Below are positions 1 to 11,722 of a stretch of DNA of 64,000 nt, piece after piece. A program made the translations under genes and the position numbers. This stretch comes from Endocalyx cinctus. Lineage: Eukaryota; Ascomycota; Sordariomycetes; Amphisphaeriales; Apiosporaceae. Position 1 is the first letter of the stretch. Each line of letters begins with the position of its first letter. Below the pieces are notes generated by a model. The model was not told where the DNA came from. It did no database searches and saw only the letters and a list, made by a program, of their open reading frames with translations. The stretch is from contig BCKC01000002.1 of the NCBI GenBank assembly GCA_001600455.1, forward strand, positions 1-64,000. The letters run 5' to 3'.

Positions 1-95
1 CCTAACCCTAACCCTAACCCTAACCCTAACCCTAACCCTAACCCTAACCCTAACCCTAACCCTAACCCTAACCCTAACCCTAACCCTAACCCTAA
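1..95. repeat. Telomere, (CCCTAA)n
   Basis: The first 95 bases are a partial CCTAA followed by 15 perfect CCCTAA units, and the array ends at CCTAAG. The C-rich strand reads 5' to 3' from base 1, so this is a left chromosome end. TTAGGG is the usual telomere unit of filamentous fungi. The array is shorter than a full fungal telomere, so it was probably cut by the assembly. Confidence 0.97.
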
Positions 96-1209
96 GCATT
101 ATTTGTGTATACATAGGGCTATACGCGGAATCGGAGATGTTAGTAATATTCGATAAGGTAGAAACTAGGGGTAGGGGTAGTTTTGTAGATTTGTATCGAG
201 CTTCGTGCTAAATAATGAAGCAAAGGTGTAAAACATACAATTTTGTGCTGTGTAATAAAAGATTTAATGAATTATTTAGGTTGGAAGGGATTCTGCATGT
301 TGGCGACTTTTGCCATAGGGAATTTTGGAGACTCTTATAAGGCACTATAAGGACAGGTTAAATCGTCCTTAGGGACATATCATCCCTTAAGCTCAAGTAG
401 TTTAATCGGTTTAATTCACTTATCTTCCAACTTCCTTTAACACGATCTATAGGCGTGTAATCCGTTCCTTAAACTTGAGATCGGGATATGTGATAAATAA
501 GTAGCGTTAGCATGCCTGCTGGCGAGAAAAGACCCGGCGTTTTATGTGGGGGCCCCACGCCGTTTTCGCCGTTTGTGGAGTTACGATTTTTCGCCCTTAC
601 CCACGTTTCTCCCCTCTTTATCCATCTTTTAAGTTCCGCAAATGCGATGTCAGCTTTTTGCGTAATTTTATGGCGAGAAAAGACCTATTTACCAGAGTGA
701 CAAAGCGCGCAATGCATAACATCGTCCCCACGGATATGATTAAACTCGCCGACCAAGTCCCGTGGCAGATGATCTCGGAGATACAGGTAGACTTTGGCCA
801 ACATCCTACACTGTACAGGATCCTGCTGGTTCGTCGCCCAAGCGAGACTTATAAACCAGTCATACTTTTTTTAGTCTTAACAAGGTTAATATGTAACGAC
901 TTCGTGAGGATCGGTCGTGGTAATGCAGCGGGTAGGTATTTCGGTATGTCCATGTGCATAACTCAGAGGAATAAAAATCACTTTCCCTTGCATTTATAGT
1001 GCTTAATCCGATTATAGATCATAGCTCGATATAAGAAGAGTATTTAACCTTCGAAAGGAATAAGAGTACAACATAAACCACCCCCATCACATATTTTTCC
1101 TTCTCTCCCAAGTGCTTGGTCTCGTCATTAACACATTCTTCTTAATTATAGTTAACTACTACAAACTCTTCGATATTTTGACAATTTTATTAACCCAATA
1201 ACTCTATAC
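96..1209. other. Subtelomeric spacer, no recognised gene
   Basis: This AT-rich stretch joins the telomere to the PKS relic. An open frame at 544-999 (+) would code about 150 residues. It has no recognisable family motif and no splice context, and I do not call it a gene. I saw no telomere-linked helicase motifs. Confidence 0.6.
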
Positions 1210-4200
1210 TAATCTAGTTACGCAGTTCGACCGCCGTTAATGAGTCAGCACCATACTCAGAAAGGGGCTTGCTGCTATCTACATCGTCCAATGGAATAGA
1301 TAGCGCGCGCACTAGTCGATTGACTAAGGCTTTGACTACGATACAGCACGATCATGAGCTTTAGATGCCAGTCTAAATTGTGACGCTGGGCTTTCCACTA
1401 CTGCCCCATCAGATGTGACCTCCTGTATGTGGTCACTCCTAGGGTTTTGGGAGAAGCCTTTAAATAATGGACGAGAGCGCACAGATGATAAAGGTTCAAG
1501 GCCTGTTGCGAGCTGATCAGCGGGAGTATTAAGTCCGATCAAGAGCTAGCTTTGAGAGTCCGAAAGCAACGGAAGGGATGGGTCGCAGTAGATATCTAGC
1601 AGAGCCAAAAGTTCCGAGTCTTCAACCTTCAGCATATCAGCAGCGTGCTCGCGTTGACGCCTATAGATCTCAGTTTCGGCAATTATACCACTCGTATGCA
1701 TCCACCCTAAATCAAAGGTTACTGCTTTTTGGCCCCGCGCGATTCGATGGCGTGCTAAGCAGTCTTGAAATGTGCACCCAGCCGCGTATTTTGACTATCC
1801 CATGCTCCCACAAATACCGGCAAGAGAAGACAGTTGGATGAAGAAATCGAGATTTGACGGGAGTATTTGATGTAAGTTCCTTGAGGTTGACGTTTTAGAT
1901 CTGATCGTGCGCGCCCATTGCTCATGTGTCATATTTTCGAGGATTGAATCCTTGAGTATCTCGTTAACATCAATTCTAGTTGTCAACAAGTAAAGTTAAG
2001 TAGGGAAGCTTACTTGAAGGACCATCGAGGCATTGATACAGCCTTTAATAAGAGGCACCTCCTGGGAACATTCTTGAAGCACTCGGGATAGCGATTCTAT
2101 CGATGACGCATCGCATCTAGGTGTCAATATTTTCACACTAATACTAGTCAGCTCGGAGATAAGTGAAGATCATTTTGGTTAGGCACCAGTTCTAGATAGC
2201 GCAATCAGATTTCTAGCTCCCTTGAGAGCCATCCATCTTAAAATCATCCTTCCTAGCCCTCCAAGACCCCCCGAAATGAGGTATGTCGCATTTTTATCGA
2301 AATTCCAAGTCCTGTGTGAGCGAGAATATTTCTAGACTCATGAATTATTTAGTACCTGTCACGGAAATGAGGCCGGGCATTTATGTGGCAACTATCACAC
2401 TTACCTGCACTACGTCCGAATGAGACACGCTTATGATGGTCCTTCCGGTATTTTTCCCACTCTGCAAATAGCTAAATGTTTCCTCTGTGGCTAATGCTGG
2501 ATAGATGTGCAAGGGTCTTAGATGGTGAACGACACCACGTGTTACATTAAGCCCATGGTGCCACGCACGAGGCTTCCACAGAGTTCTCACCCTAAATTGA
2601 GCGTGTGGTGCAGGTCGATAGCGTGGAAGCTAACATTTTTTTTTTTTTTTGCAAATTTACCTATTGGCAGAGGTGAGTTCGCAATACTGTCCGTTTTACC
2701 AATCTCTAGGAATCGGCCGTACGGGGCTAGGCACTCCCAAGATGCGATGAGGCCATCCCCCGAAGGAGAATTAAGCACCACGTCGACATCACGGCCATTT
2801 GTCATTCGCTTTACACCTTCCCGAAACGCAGTGTCCCGGCAGAAAAATATATGAACCTCAGGAATAAAGAACTTGTCGATTAGAACACGCTTCTTGTGCT
2901 CGGATCCAACCGTTGTGAAAATGTTGGCACCAATCATTTTTAGCAATCCATATGGCCAACTGGCCCGTAATTACCCCCTAAAGTCGAATAAGTACAGATT
3001 GAATACTTTTCACCCTAAAAATTATTACTTACCCGCTGTTGCGTGGATAAGAATGCTTTGGCCGTTTTTGGAGACGAGCGATGTCGATCAGACCATGATA
3101 TGCCGTACCTCCAGGGAGGAGAATCGATGCAGCCACTTCGAAAGAGACACCGCTAGAAATTGTGCAAACCGTTTTTTGCAGGAGCTCTCGGATAGGTCCG
3201 CATGCATCCGGAGAAGATCATGCAAACACGGTCCCCTGGCTTAAAGGCCGAGGCATCGCGTGAGGATCCGGTTCTAGTGACAATACCGGCACAATCTATT
3301 CCTACGACGTCATCTTCTAGACGACCAAGCACTGAAAAAACGTCTCTGAACGATACAGCCCAGGCTTTGGCTTCAATTTCGACTTCCTCGTCTCCGAGTC
3401 TCTCCTTGTAGCCGAAGTCCTCGGAAAACCGGATCGTATCCAAAAGGCCAGGCGTGCCTATCGAAACTTCCAGCGCTGGTCCTGGAAGCCAGATCTCTCT
3501 TTTCGTGCTTGGTTTTATGAGAGACTGTGACTGTTCTGAAATGGCCTGCTCCCGGACGAAACGACCACATGCCATCAGGCCCTCGCGTACTGTGTATTCT
3601 TCTTCATGTACCCCTAATTGGAAAGCGGCCCGAAACACTTGATCGATATGGATAAATACACTCCTCGTAGTCTAGCTCTGTTGACTGGCCCTCTAGGTAG
3701 CTAGTGTGACTATATTTCTGTCCACCGTCTCTGATCGAGGTGATCTGAACCCTTGCACAATGCTGTAATCAGGGTATCTTTCATCATCTACGCAGCACGA
3801 TGTTACCCATAATATATTTTGGAAAGTTAACCCTAAGCCTTTAGGCATTCAAATTGATTCTCGGAAAGGTCAACCAGAAGAGGGGCTATCCATCTCTATG
3901 AGTATGAGAGCAACGGTATCGTGCATAGTGTCCGTGCCGATGTGAAATAGGGGTATTGTCTCAGTGCTGTATCCCGCCGGCTCCAGAATATCCGCTGCAA
4001 ACTTAGCTGCCACGGTCTTTTGTTGATTTGATTGTTGATCAATAATAAGTTTAACCTGGGATTTCTTGGACTCAATTGCGTTTGAATCGATTACTGCCGT
4101 GGACGTCATCAGACTGAAAAGATGACAACTATCCCTCTCATAATCACGGAGGACCAAGTTGTTCCCAGAAAATCCGTTATTCCGCAAAATCTCGTCCCAG

Positions 4201-7200
4201 ATAGTTTCATTCACACCAGGACACAGAGAGAACGCTGCCTCTCTTGTCTTGACCACCAACCAGGTAGTGTTCCAAAAGGCAAGATTGGTTGTGACCCTAA
4301 GCAAGGGGCGACGATCTCGACATTAATGAGCCGCCCACCCGGCTTTAGTAAGGATCGCACATTCCGAAAAGTCGCCTCTAGGTCTGAAGTTGCGTGGAGA
4401 ACGCTGCCCGCGATAATTAAGTCGTATCCGGCGAACTCAAACCCCTGTTCAGATGCGCTGCGCTCTAAATCAAGGGATTTAAAACATAAACGACTTTTTA
4501 GAGATTCAAACTTCCTCTGCGCACCCTCGAAAAAGGTAGGCGAGACATCGGTATACATATATTCCGAAAATGTGGAGACGCCGGTCTGCTTTTCGCACTC
4601 CCGAAGGGCGGATAGTACGCGCCTTGTCCACTGACCAGTGCCGGCACCAACTTCGATTATTCGTAGGCCCGGGGTATCGTGGATGATGAGCTGCATGAGT
4701 TTCTGAAACCGGTGATCCGAAACGGCATCAAATACATCCTCGTACAAGATTTCAGCAAGGCCAGTATCGAAGGCTAGTTGCAGCGGGTCTACTTCGCCAT
4801 GGAGAATCTGCTTCAAGTTTCGAGCCATGGTCGGAAAAATTTTAAATGGAGGATGCATATTTTCCAATTCTTCTAGGAGGGGTTCGGTGTCATCAAGATC
4901 TGTATCGTTGTCGATCAATTTTCCAGCTACGTTGCCATGATTCGAGATAGATGTGCGTGTTAGGTGATATTTCATCCAAGAGACGTAGTCTACGAGGTGT
5001 GTAGGGATTGATTGGAATTCCGCGCATGGAAGTTGCTTATATATTTAATATTATACGATCTTGTCGAGGGTAAAACTAAGTTTCCTTTGAAAACGTGTCC
5101 CTAAGCACTTTCTTCTTTCGGGAAGTAATCTGGCTAACATATTTTGTGTAGTTGGTCGCGGTTAAGCATACTAATTTGCGGCTTCCATTCTATCCCGTAG
5201 AGATTGTACTGGCGTGATACCTGGTCTACGGCATTGCTCGGAACGGGTTTCATGACGAACCTTGGTATATTGCGGAGGATCGAGCCATCATCTACTAGGG
5301 CGCAAACACCGCTGTCTAGGCTCTTCATTCCGCGGTTGCTTTCGATTCTTCCTAGATAAAGGATTGAGGAAGTCCGAGGGCGCTGCTAACCGGAAGCAGA
5401 TATCCATGCATTGAATATCTGATACGGTATCGTGGTAGGGGAATCTTCCGGTCCTTTCGAACTTGGTGTGAGGGTGGATTGAGCCATGTTATCTAACACG
5501 GTGGGATGGATAAGGCTGGGAGTCTGATACTTTTTATCCGAAATGTCAACGCGAGTAATAAATTTGTTGTCTTTACCGCAACGAATATTTTGAAGTGGTT
5601 GAAACTAATCGCCGAATTGCACGCCGCGATCCTTGCAGAATTCGTAAAATTCACGTGGTTCAATCATTTCCGTGCAGGAAATTTCTGCTTCTTCATAATG
5701 ATCTCGGAGATTCTGGTGTAATAATACCTTCTCCTGGGGACAATTAATAGGCTGTGCCTGTTGTTCGTACTCAACTTATATTGTGGAACGAAAACATTCC
5801 GTCCACTTATTGTCAAGGCAAGTAAATATCTTGACCATAGACCAAAACATATCCTTTTCGTGCGCATTTTCGATAGGATGGAGCTGGACTGTGAGTTCGG
5901 TATGTTTATCTAATGACTTTGGAATAATCGCTAGCTATAAAAAATGCGCTTCTTTGATGTAATAGTCAATGGCCGTCCTAGCTGCGTGGTAATGTTGCTT
6001 GACAGCTTCAAGTGCAATTACTAGAAGCCCCGTACCTGGAACGAGAATGGTGCCAGTAACCTATAAATATCAGTTACCAATCTTGTCTTTGTATGGAAAG
6101 TTAAAAGACACCGTAACATACTACATGATCTGCCACCCTTGGCCAGGACTTAGAGTTAACAGATATTTCTCCATGTTAGCTACAAAAGATTCCAGTCCGA
6201 AACGCGCTCACCAAGGATATCGCCGATGACGGGCTCACGAAGCCTATAGTCCCTACTGAGCCTTGTTTCGGCCCAGTATGTTCTAGAGTGATCAAATGGA
6301 TATCCTGGGCAGTCGACTAGAAATGTTGCTGCTTCGCGGGAATCATTTTGTAGATCAACTTCATCGACTTTGACTGGGTAGCCTTGACAGAATAATGCCC
6401 CAGCTAGTTTCATAAAAGTCTGGTTTGCGGGTAGCGATCTGTTCAAGATCGATATGTACCGTACCTTTATGTCCTGCTGCTCCTGATGTAGGTTGCTGAT
6501 GATGTCTCGGATAGGTCGTTGAAGAGCAGAGTGACTGCCAATTTCGACCAAATGTCCAAGATTTGGCGTTGTCTGTATCGGTTTCTGCACTGCGTCGGAA
6601 AATCTTACGGGCATTAACATATTGTCAACCCAGTATTGAGGCGGTGATAGCGCAGGGGAATCAACCACCTGACCGGTTATTTACCGTTGAGACCATCTGA
6701 ATTGCCTTGCACTCTCCGCTCTTAATTTCTTCCGTTAGTACTAAATACTCTCTTGAGATTTCTCTCGTGGCCGAAGAATGATAAGCGACTCCAGTTTTCA
6801 GCTTTTGGGCAAATATCCCGTCTTTGTTGAGCTGTTCGCTTAATCTGTCGATGGCGTCTTCGCTTACTGATAGACTGCAGTTGAGAGGACTATTAAGGCA
6901 AGTGACCTCCAGCTTAAAGGTGGAAAATAAGCCTGCTCGCTCCGAATAAGGGTAAACCTCGTGGCTTGCTAGATTAACTGACACTGTAGCAGAGGGGAAA
7001 TATGACTGCTCCCTGCGTAATTTTCCAGCCAGTTGACCACGGTAATATGCCACCTTGCGAGCAGAGTCTAGAGACAGCGCTCCAAGAGTGTATCTTATTT
7101 TACTTCAAATAAAATCACATCTAGGCCAAAGTGCTTATAAACTTACGCGGCCGCAATCTCGCCAGAGGAATGTCCGACCACAATAGTTGGGACAATACCT

Positions 7201-8505
7201 ACGCTTTTCAGCAGTTCCACCAAGGCGATTTTAAGGGCCGTACACGAGGGCTGGCTGTTTTCAGGTTCATTGATCGTTTCGGCATTCTGAAGTTTATCTG
7301 TTTGTATCAACAAAGTGAGTTAACTAGCTCGGAATGACTTTTTAGTAATCAATTACATTAACCAAAAATTGACCATTTGCACCCAAGGGTTTTTATATGC
7401 TACGTCAAATTTCTGCAACGTTTTCTTAAATACGAGATAATGGAGAAGCTCTAGCCCTATATCCACGTATTGGGCCCCTTGGCTGGTGAACACGAAACCC
7501 AGTTCAGCCTTCGCGAGATATCGGCTGGGTTTCTCTATCTGAAAGCTTCCACTCTGGATAATTGAGTGAGGGTCGGCCAGCGAGAACGTGCGCCAGAGAA
7601 GGTTGCTTCTTCGAGAAGCCAAGGTCGTAGCGAGGTGACGAAGATTTCGAAAGTCTCTCTAATCTTGCGCAAGGAAGTAGTCGCTAAATCGTCCAGTCGT
7701 TCGTCTCAGAGACGCTTCATCTGCTGTAGACCATACTAAAAGTATTCTTCCGTGTTCATGACTGTGGGAATCTGATGCGTAAGTAGTCCAATTCTTGTTT
7801 GCATTATCTCCGTGTAGCTTTCCATTGACGAGCTGGTGATCGTGATTGGTACCATTGATGTTATCGTTCTGTTCTGAAACTCCGCACATCTTGAACTCTT
7901 GGTAAGACGATGTAACTGTGTGCACTAATGACCTAGCATTTCGTGAGGCCAGGTAGCTGACCCAGTCGTCCATGATTACGTGCGAGTTAGTTCCACCGAA
8001 GCCGAACGAGTTGACAAAGACTCGCCGAACACCATTACTTGGCCAAGATATCCGGCTAGTTGGAACCTACACAAAATTTATCAACCCATAATTAGTTAAA
8101 AGATATTCATCGATGCGATACTTATAGCTACTTTCGGGAAGTTGGTATCTATTTCTGGATTGCTACACTCAAAGAGAGCGTTTGGTGGGATGAGAGCTTT
8201 CTCAAGAACCATCGTAGATTTCACCGTGCCAGCAACTAAATTAATTATCATTTCTCATCGGTGATAGATCCTTATAGGATATCAACTAATAGAGAATATA
8301 TTGTACTACTTACGGCCACCGGCCCCCTCTATATGTTCAAGGTTGGCCTTGATAGGGCCACTGTTTAAACTGTAAACTGTAAATATGCGACTTTCAACGA
8401 TGCATATGTAGAGGTGAGCATACGCAAAGAGAGGTTCATGTTGTGAGCGGAAGTATCTAAACATATTCCTAATTGCCTTCACTACAATGTCAATCATGAG
8501 AGTGT
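1210..8505 (-). pseudogene. Highly reducing polyketide synthase relic (KS-AT-DH-MT-ER-KR-ACP)
   Basis: A type I HR-PKS would assemble and reduce a polyketide chain in the cytosol. Domains read in order on the minus strand. KS, C-terminal part only (about 8500-7980): an xIxANLEHIEGAGG-type motif, then VFVNSFGFGGTNSHV. AT (about 7600-6600): VFTSQGAQ, GHSSGE. DH (about 6300-5450): VTGTILVPGTG, HPTVLD. C-methyltransferase (about 4975-4210): EVGAGTGQ. ER (3638-2440): LSFRDV, AYHGLI, TTVGSE. KR (about 2310-1640): GGLGGLG, LSSLAG, KYAAGC. ACP (1335-1227): [10 protein letters not shown]. Several introns remain visible (8236-8313, 8361-8423, about 6062-6118, about 7085-7146). It is broken: the KS lacks its first two thirds, including the Cys motif; there are in-frame stops in DH, between KR and ACP (about 1545) and just after the ACP serine motif; frames shift near 1340, 1797, 3060 and 6675. 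Many stops could arise by C-to-T change. Non-functional as written. Domain identity is strong; exact edges are approximate. Confidence 0.93.
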
Positions 8506-8534
8506 TGGAGCTTATGGAGCTGGATTGGGTTCTT

Positions 8535-8743
8535 GGCAATCATATCAAATATACTATATAAATATCTCATTGAATTAGGGCTTAAGGAACCATCTACTTC
8601 TATAAATCGAACGGGGTCCCAGCACCTTATTTATGATGCTTCCGGGGCTGGTCGATACGTAATTACAGGATTGGTCAATTACTCAGACCGGGTCAGTAAA
8701 CTTGATTCTACCCCTTAATTCAACGTCCCACTTCTCCGTCACA
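8535..8743 (+). repeat. Dispersed TG...CA element, copy 1
   Basis: About 209 bp beginning TGGCAATCAT and ending CTTCTCCGTCACA. It shares ordered blocks with three other copies: AATTAGGGCTTAAGGAAC, a CATCTACTTCTATAAAT block, AGCACCTTATTTAT, a CTTGATTCTACCCCTTAATT block, and the CTTCTCCGTCACA terminus. The ends fit a solo LTR (5'-TG...CA-3' on either strand) or a small non-autonomous element. I found no clear target-site duplication. It lies about 30 bp from where PKS KS similarity ends. Confidence 0.8.
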
Positions 8744-9256
8744 CTTCCAAGGTACCTAATTCGTATATAAGATAATTACTATTCTTGAAGCGATCAATAA
8801 TTAGCTTTCATAATAAGGATTTAATAAATTTCATGGAAATTCCAGCAAAAACTAATAACAGCCCTAAACGCCGGTGGGGGCCAGGATGCACTGGTTCACC
8901 GGTCGTCACGTTGGCAATATCCCTCTTCTCCTTAAATCAAATTGGACGCAAGGAGTTAATGAAAAATCATCTTTCATGATAAGTCATAATTTACAACTTA
9001 TAAGTTTTATGCAACCACACCAATGCCGATCCAATCAGCCCATAAAACCGTTAATCAAAAGAGGAAAGAGGGGCTCAGCCGCCAGAATAAGCGTGATTAG
9101 GACAGGATTCTAGCCTTACTCACATAACTACGGGAAGGTTGGTAAATTCAATCACTAGATATATATATATATATATGTAATCTCTTTTGATAAATCGAAC
9201 TCGACTGCATATATAACTATTAGATTATTAAAGCTTGTAAAGGGTATTTGAGGGCT
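8744..9256. other. Spacer between element copies 1 and 2
   Basis: AT-rich, with an (AT)n microsatellite at about 9159-9176. The short open frames at 8785-8979 and 8874-9113 (+) show no recognisable motif. Lying between two same-orientation copies, it could be the remains of an element interior, but I see no gag, pol or transposase similarity. Confidence 0.5.
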
Positions 9257-9480
9257 TGGTAATCATATTATATAAATATCTTATTAAATTAGGGCTTAAG
9301 GAACTATCTATTTCTATAAATTAAACGGGAGCTCAGCACTTTATTTATAATGCTTCCTGAGCTTGTACTACGTAATTCAGGGGTTAGTCAATAACTCAAA
9401 CCGGGTTCATAAGCTTAATTCCACCCCGTAATATAACGTCTCCGAAACCAGGTCCCATTTAGTCCCACTTCTCCGTCACA
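9257..9480 (+). repeat. Dispersed TG...CA element, copy 2
   Basis: About 224 bp in the same orientation as copy 1, beginning TGGTAATCAT and ending CTTCTCCGTCACA at 9480. It differs from the other copies largely by transitions (for example CCTGAGCTTGTA here against CCGGGGCTGGTC in copy 1), as RIP-like decay would give. The minus-strand TGTGA at its end supplies the stop codon of the neighbouring acyltransferase frame. Confidence 0.8.
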
Positions 9481-11309
9481 GAGAGTTTTCGTTCTTATTA
9501 GCCGGTGTATTGTGCATATGAGTATTATGAAAAAAGTAGACATTAGTAGTAACGCACCTTTTTTCCGACACCTGAACACACAAAAATATTGCTCCCCTTT
9601 CGACCCAACACTGACCGACAACCCACTGATCAAATTCCATGAAAGTTGTATATGCCTTAACGATGTACCTGGTCCGCAGGTATATGGGGTCAGAAAGAAG
9701 TCCAGGCACCTCCTCTTCCGGTTGCACCATCTCCTCTAGCAACGCCATGTGTCGCCACCATCCACGGCCCCACGTTACCATAGACGCAAGGCGAGCGTGC
9801 GACTTGATGGCCGTAAGTAGTAATTGCTTGAGTGACTTGTGATGTTTTGGATGGTTGACGCTAAAATTATCAATCAGCGGCTGTTCCCACGCCTCCCGAC
9901 AGAATGAGACTATCTCCGGTGTCGCAGCATTGAGCGCGTCGACTCGACCACCCCGGAAGTGCCGTTGGCTTATCGCATCCATACTATTTGGATTATACCC
10001 GAATTGCCGGCGTAGTGTAGCTTGAATGATTACTTGGACAACTGACTTCGTTGGTAATTTATGTGCTTTTAGGAGAGCAGCGCCGTAGTCCCTATGCGTA
10101 TAGTCACACGTCCCCCAGCCATTGATAGCAGCTTGATGCTGTGCTCTCAGGGTGTTAATGTACCTATTTATCGGGGGTGTTAGAAGCACACGCAGGTGGG
10201 CATAATCCTTGGTTTCTAAGTTCATGGGAGACTGAGATTCGTAGGGAATCTTGAAGTCGTCAATATTGGCACCCACGATAGCATCCCTCAGACCATACAA
10301 AGTCGTCCCGTCAATACTTGAATGCTCGCAAAACATGGCCGAGTCTCCATTAGCGGTGATGATTAGCGAAAAAGTTTTATCCAACCACCGATTCCTATTG
10401 TCATCGAGCGCGAAGGCTGAGTAGCGTTCATTGGCGGTGGTGGGCGACGAACTCTCAAGACACACCGTGAACAAAGATGTTTCGATGGCCCGTATTGCCT
10501 CCGCATTGCTTTCGCCAGAAGCCAGCAGCTCATCATGTATCTAGTAGGTATAATTAGCAGCGGCTAATGCACAGGACAGTAAGGTAAGTACATACCAATG
10601 CCCATTGATCTCGATTCCCGGTGGTCAGGATACTGAGCCAACTGGTTTCATCGGGAGCTTCTTTCAAAATTGCTTCAAAAATGGCCGCCAATTTGTCGTA
10701 AGATATCGCAGCAGTACCATCCAATTCTATGAGAGGAATAGTGTATATATGTCCGTTTCTCATCGTAACTACGTGATTATTACCGGGCCACCGATCGACG
10801 CGATCACAACCTCGTACGGGAGTCCGATTTGCGTTAAAAATCCAATGGACTGAATCCATACACAGGGGGACACCATTTTCTGCCTGGCAGTCCTGCTTGA
10901 CCGTATTATTGTCGATGGACAACTTATATCGAAACGCAGCTAGGGTGATCAAAGAAGCACGCTCACTCTGGGATAGGAGGTGATGGCTAGGTTGATAGGC
11001 AGCAAACTAGTTGCGGCAACGTGGGTGCCAATCTCGAGGTCGAAGCCAGACCGCATTGCTATAGATATCACCAAGCCAATTTTCAACGTCAAGATTGTGA
11101 GCAAGCTTCTCCAGACGAGTCTGCAGGTGACTTCCGCTACCATTGGGAGCTAGAAACTCATCAACTCTCTGACGCAAAATGCGCAATTCATCATCCTCCC
11201 CGAGACACTCCGTAGTCTTTAAAAGTGCCTCCACAGTAGACTTGATTGGCGGTAGAGGATATCGCGATAAGTCAACACCTAAAGCGCTGTTAACCGCCAT
11301 AATTATCAT
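9476..11309 (-). pseudogene. Carnitine O-acyltransferase-like gene, probably decayed
   Basis: Members of this family (PF00755) move acyl groups between CoA and carnitine or choline. A related domain is fused to the C-terminus of some fungal HR-PKSs, where it releases the product. N-terminal part (11309-10940): YPLPPIKSTVEALLK, then NWLGDIYSNAVWL. Middle (to 10596): RYKLSIDNN, PLCMDSVHWIFN, VVTMRNGHIYTIPL, LTTGNRDQWAL. Intron 10541-10595 (GTATGT...CTACTAG). Catalytic part: WLDKTFSLIITANG, EHSSIDGT with the presumed catalytic His, then RRQFGYNPNSMDAISQRHF and RGGRVDALNAATPE. An in-frame TAG at 11007-11009 sits where similarity seems to change frame twice. The C-terminus runs straight into repeat copy 2, whose first bases give the stop. 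It lies upstream of the PKS relic on the same strand and could be a stand-alone gene or the tail of another PKS-cAT fusion. Confidence 0.85.
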
Positions 11310-11722
11310 TCGTCGTTTAAAAAGAGGTTTAGATCTTTCCTAAATAATATTGTAATCCTTAACTTAGAAGGGGGGAGGGCCGCGCAGGTGAGGAAGCGGA
11401 AGACGCGAAGGGGGGTAAAAATGAAATTAATGATAAAAATACAATATTTTACGGTCAAAATAAAAGTAATATGATGTACATATTATATGTGCGTGTGAGG
11501 AGGGGATTCTTGTAGGCTCTCTCGCCCCCTAGAGCCCACTCCTAGAGGCATATTTGCTGACCCCGAAAATGTGTTAGTAAGATCGGGTAAAAGCCCCTCT
11601 TTCGGTGCAACACAACCAAACCTACATGATAAAGAACCTCTCAGTATGCCTAAACTCGTTATTACATATTCAACTTTCTCCAACGCTTCAGGATCATCAA
11701 CTAATACTAACCACAGCACAAC
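11310..11722. promoter_or_regulatory. Divergent promoter between acyltransferase and DHA2 transporter
   Basis: About 410 bp separate the two outward-facing starts. It contains a G-rich block (11370-11415) and an A/T-rich block with AAAATACAATATTTTA (11435-11455). No palindromic CGG-type Zn2Cys6 site is obvious. The shared promoter suggests co-regulation of the original cluster; this is inference from layout. Confidence 0.4.

Noticed and set aside
544..999. Open frame of about 150 codons next to the telomere
   Set aside because: No recognisable motif, unusual composition, overlaps another frame at 512-700 and has no splice or promoter support.
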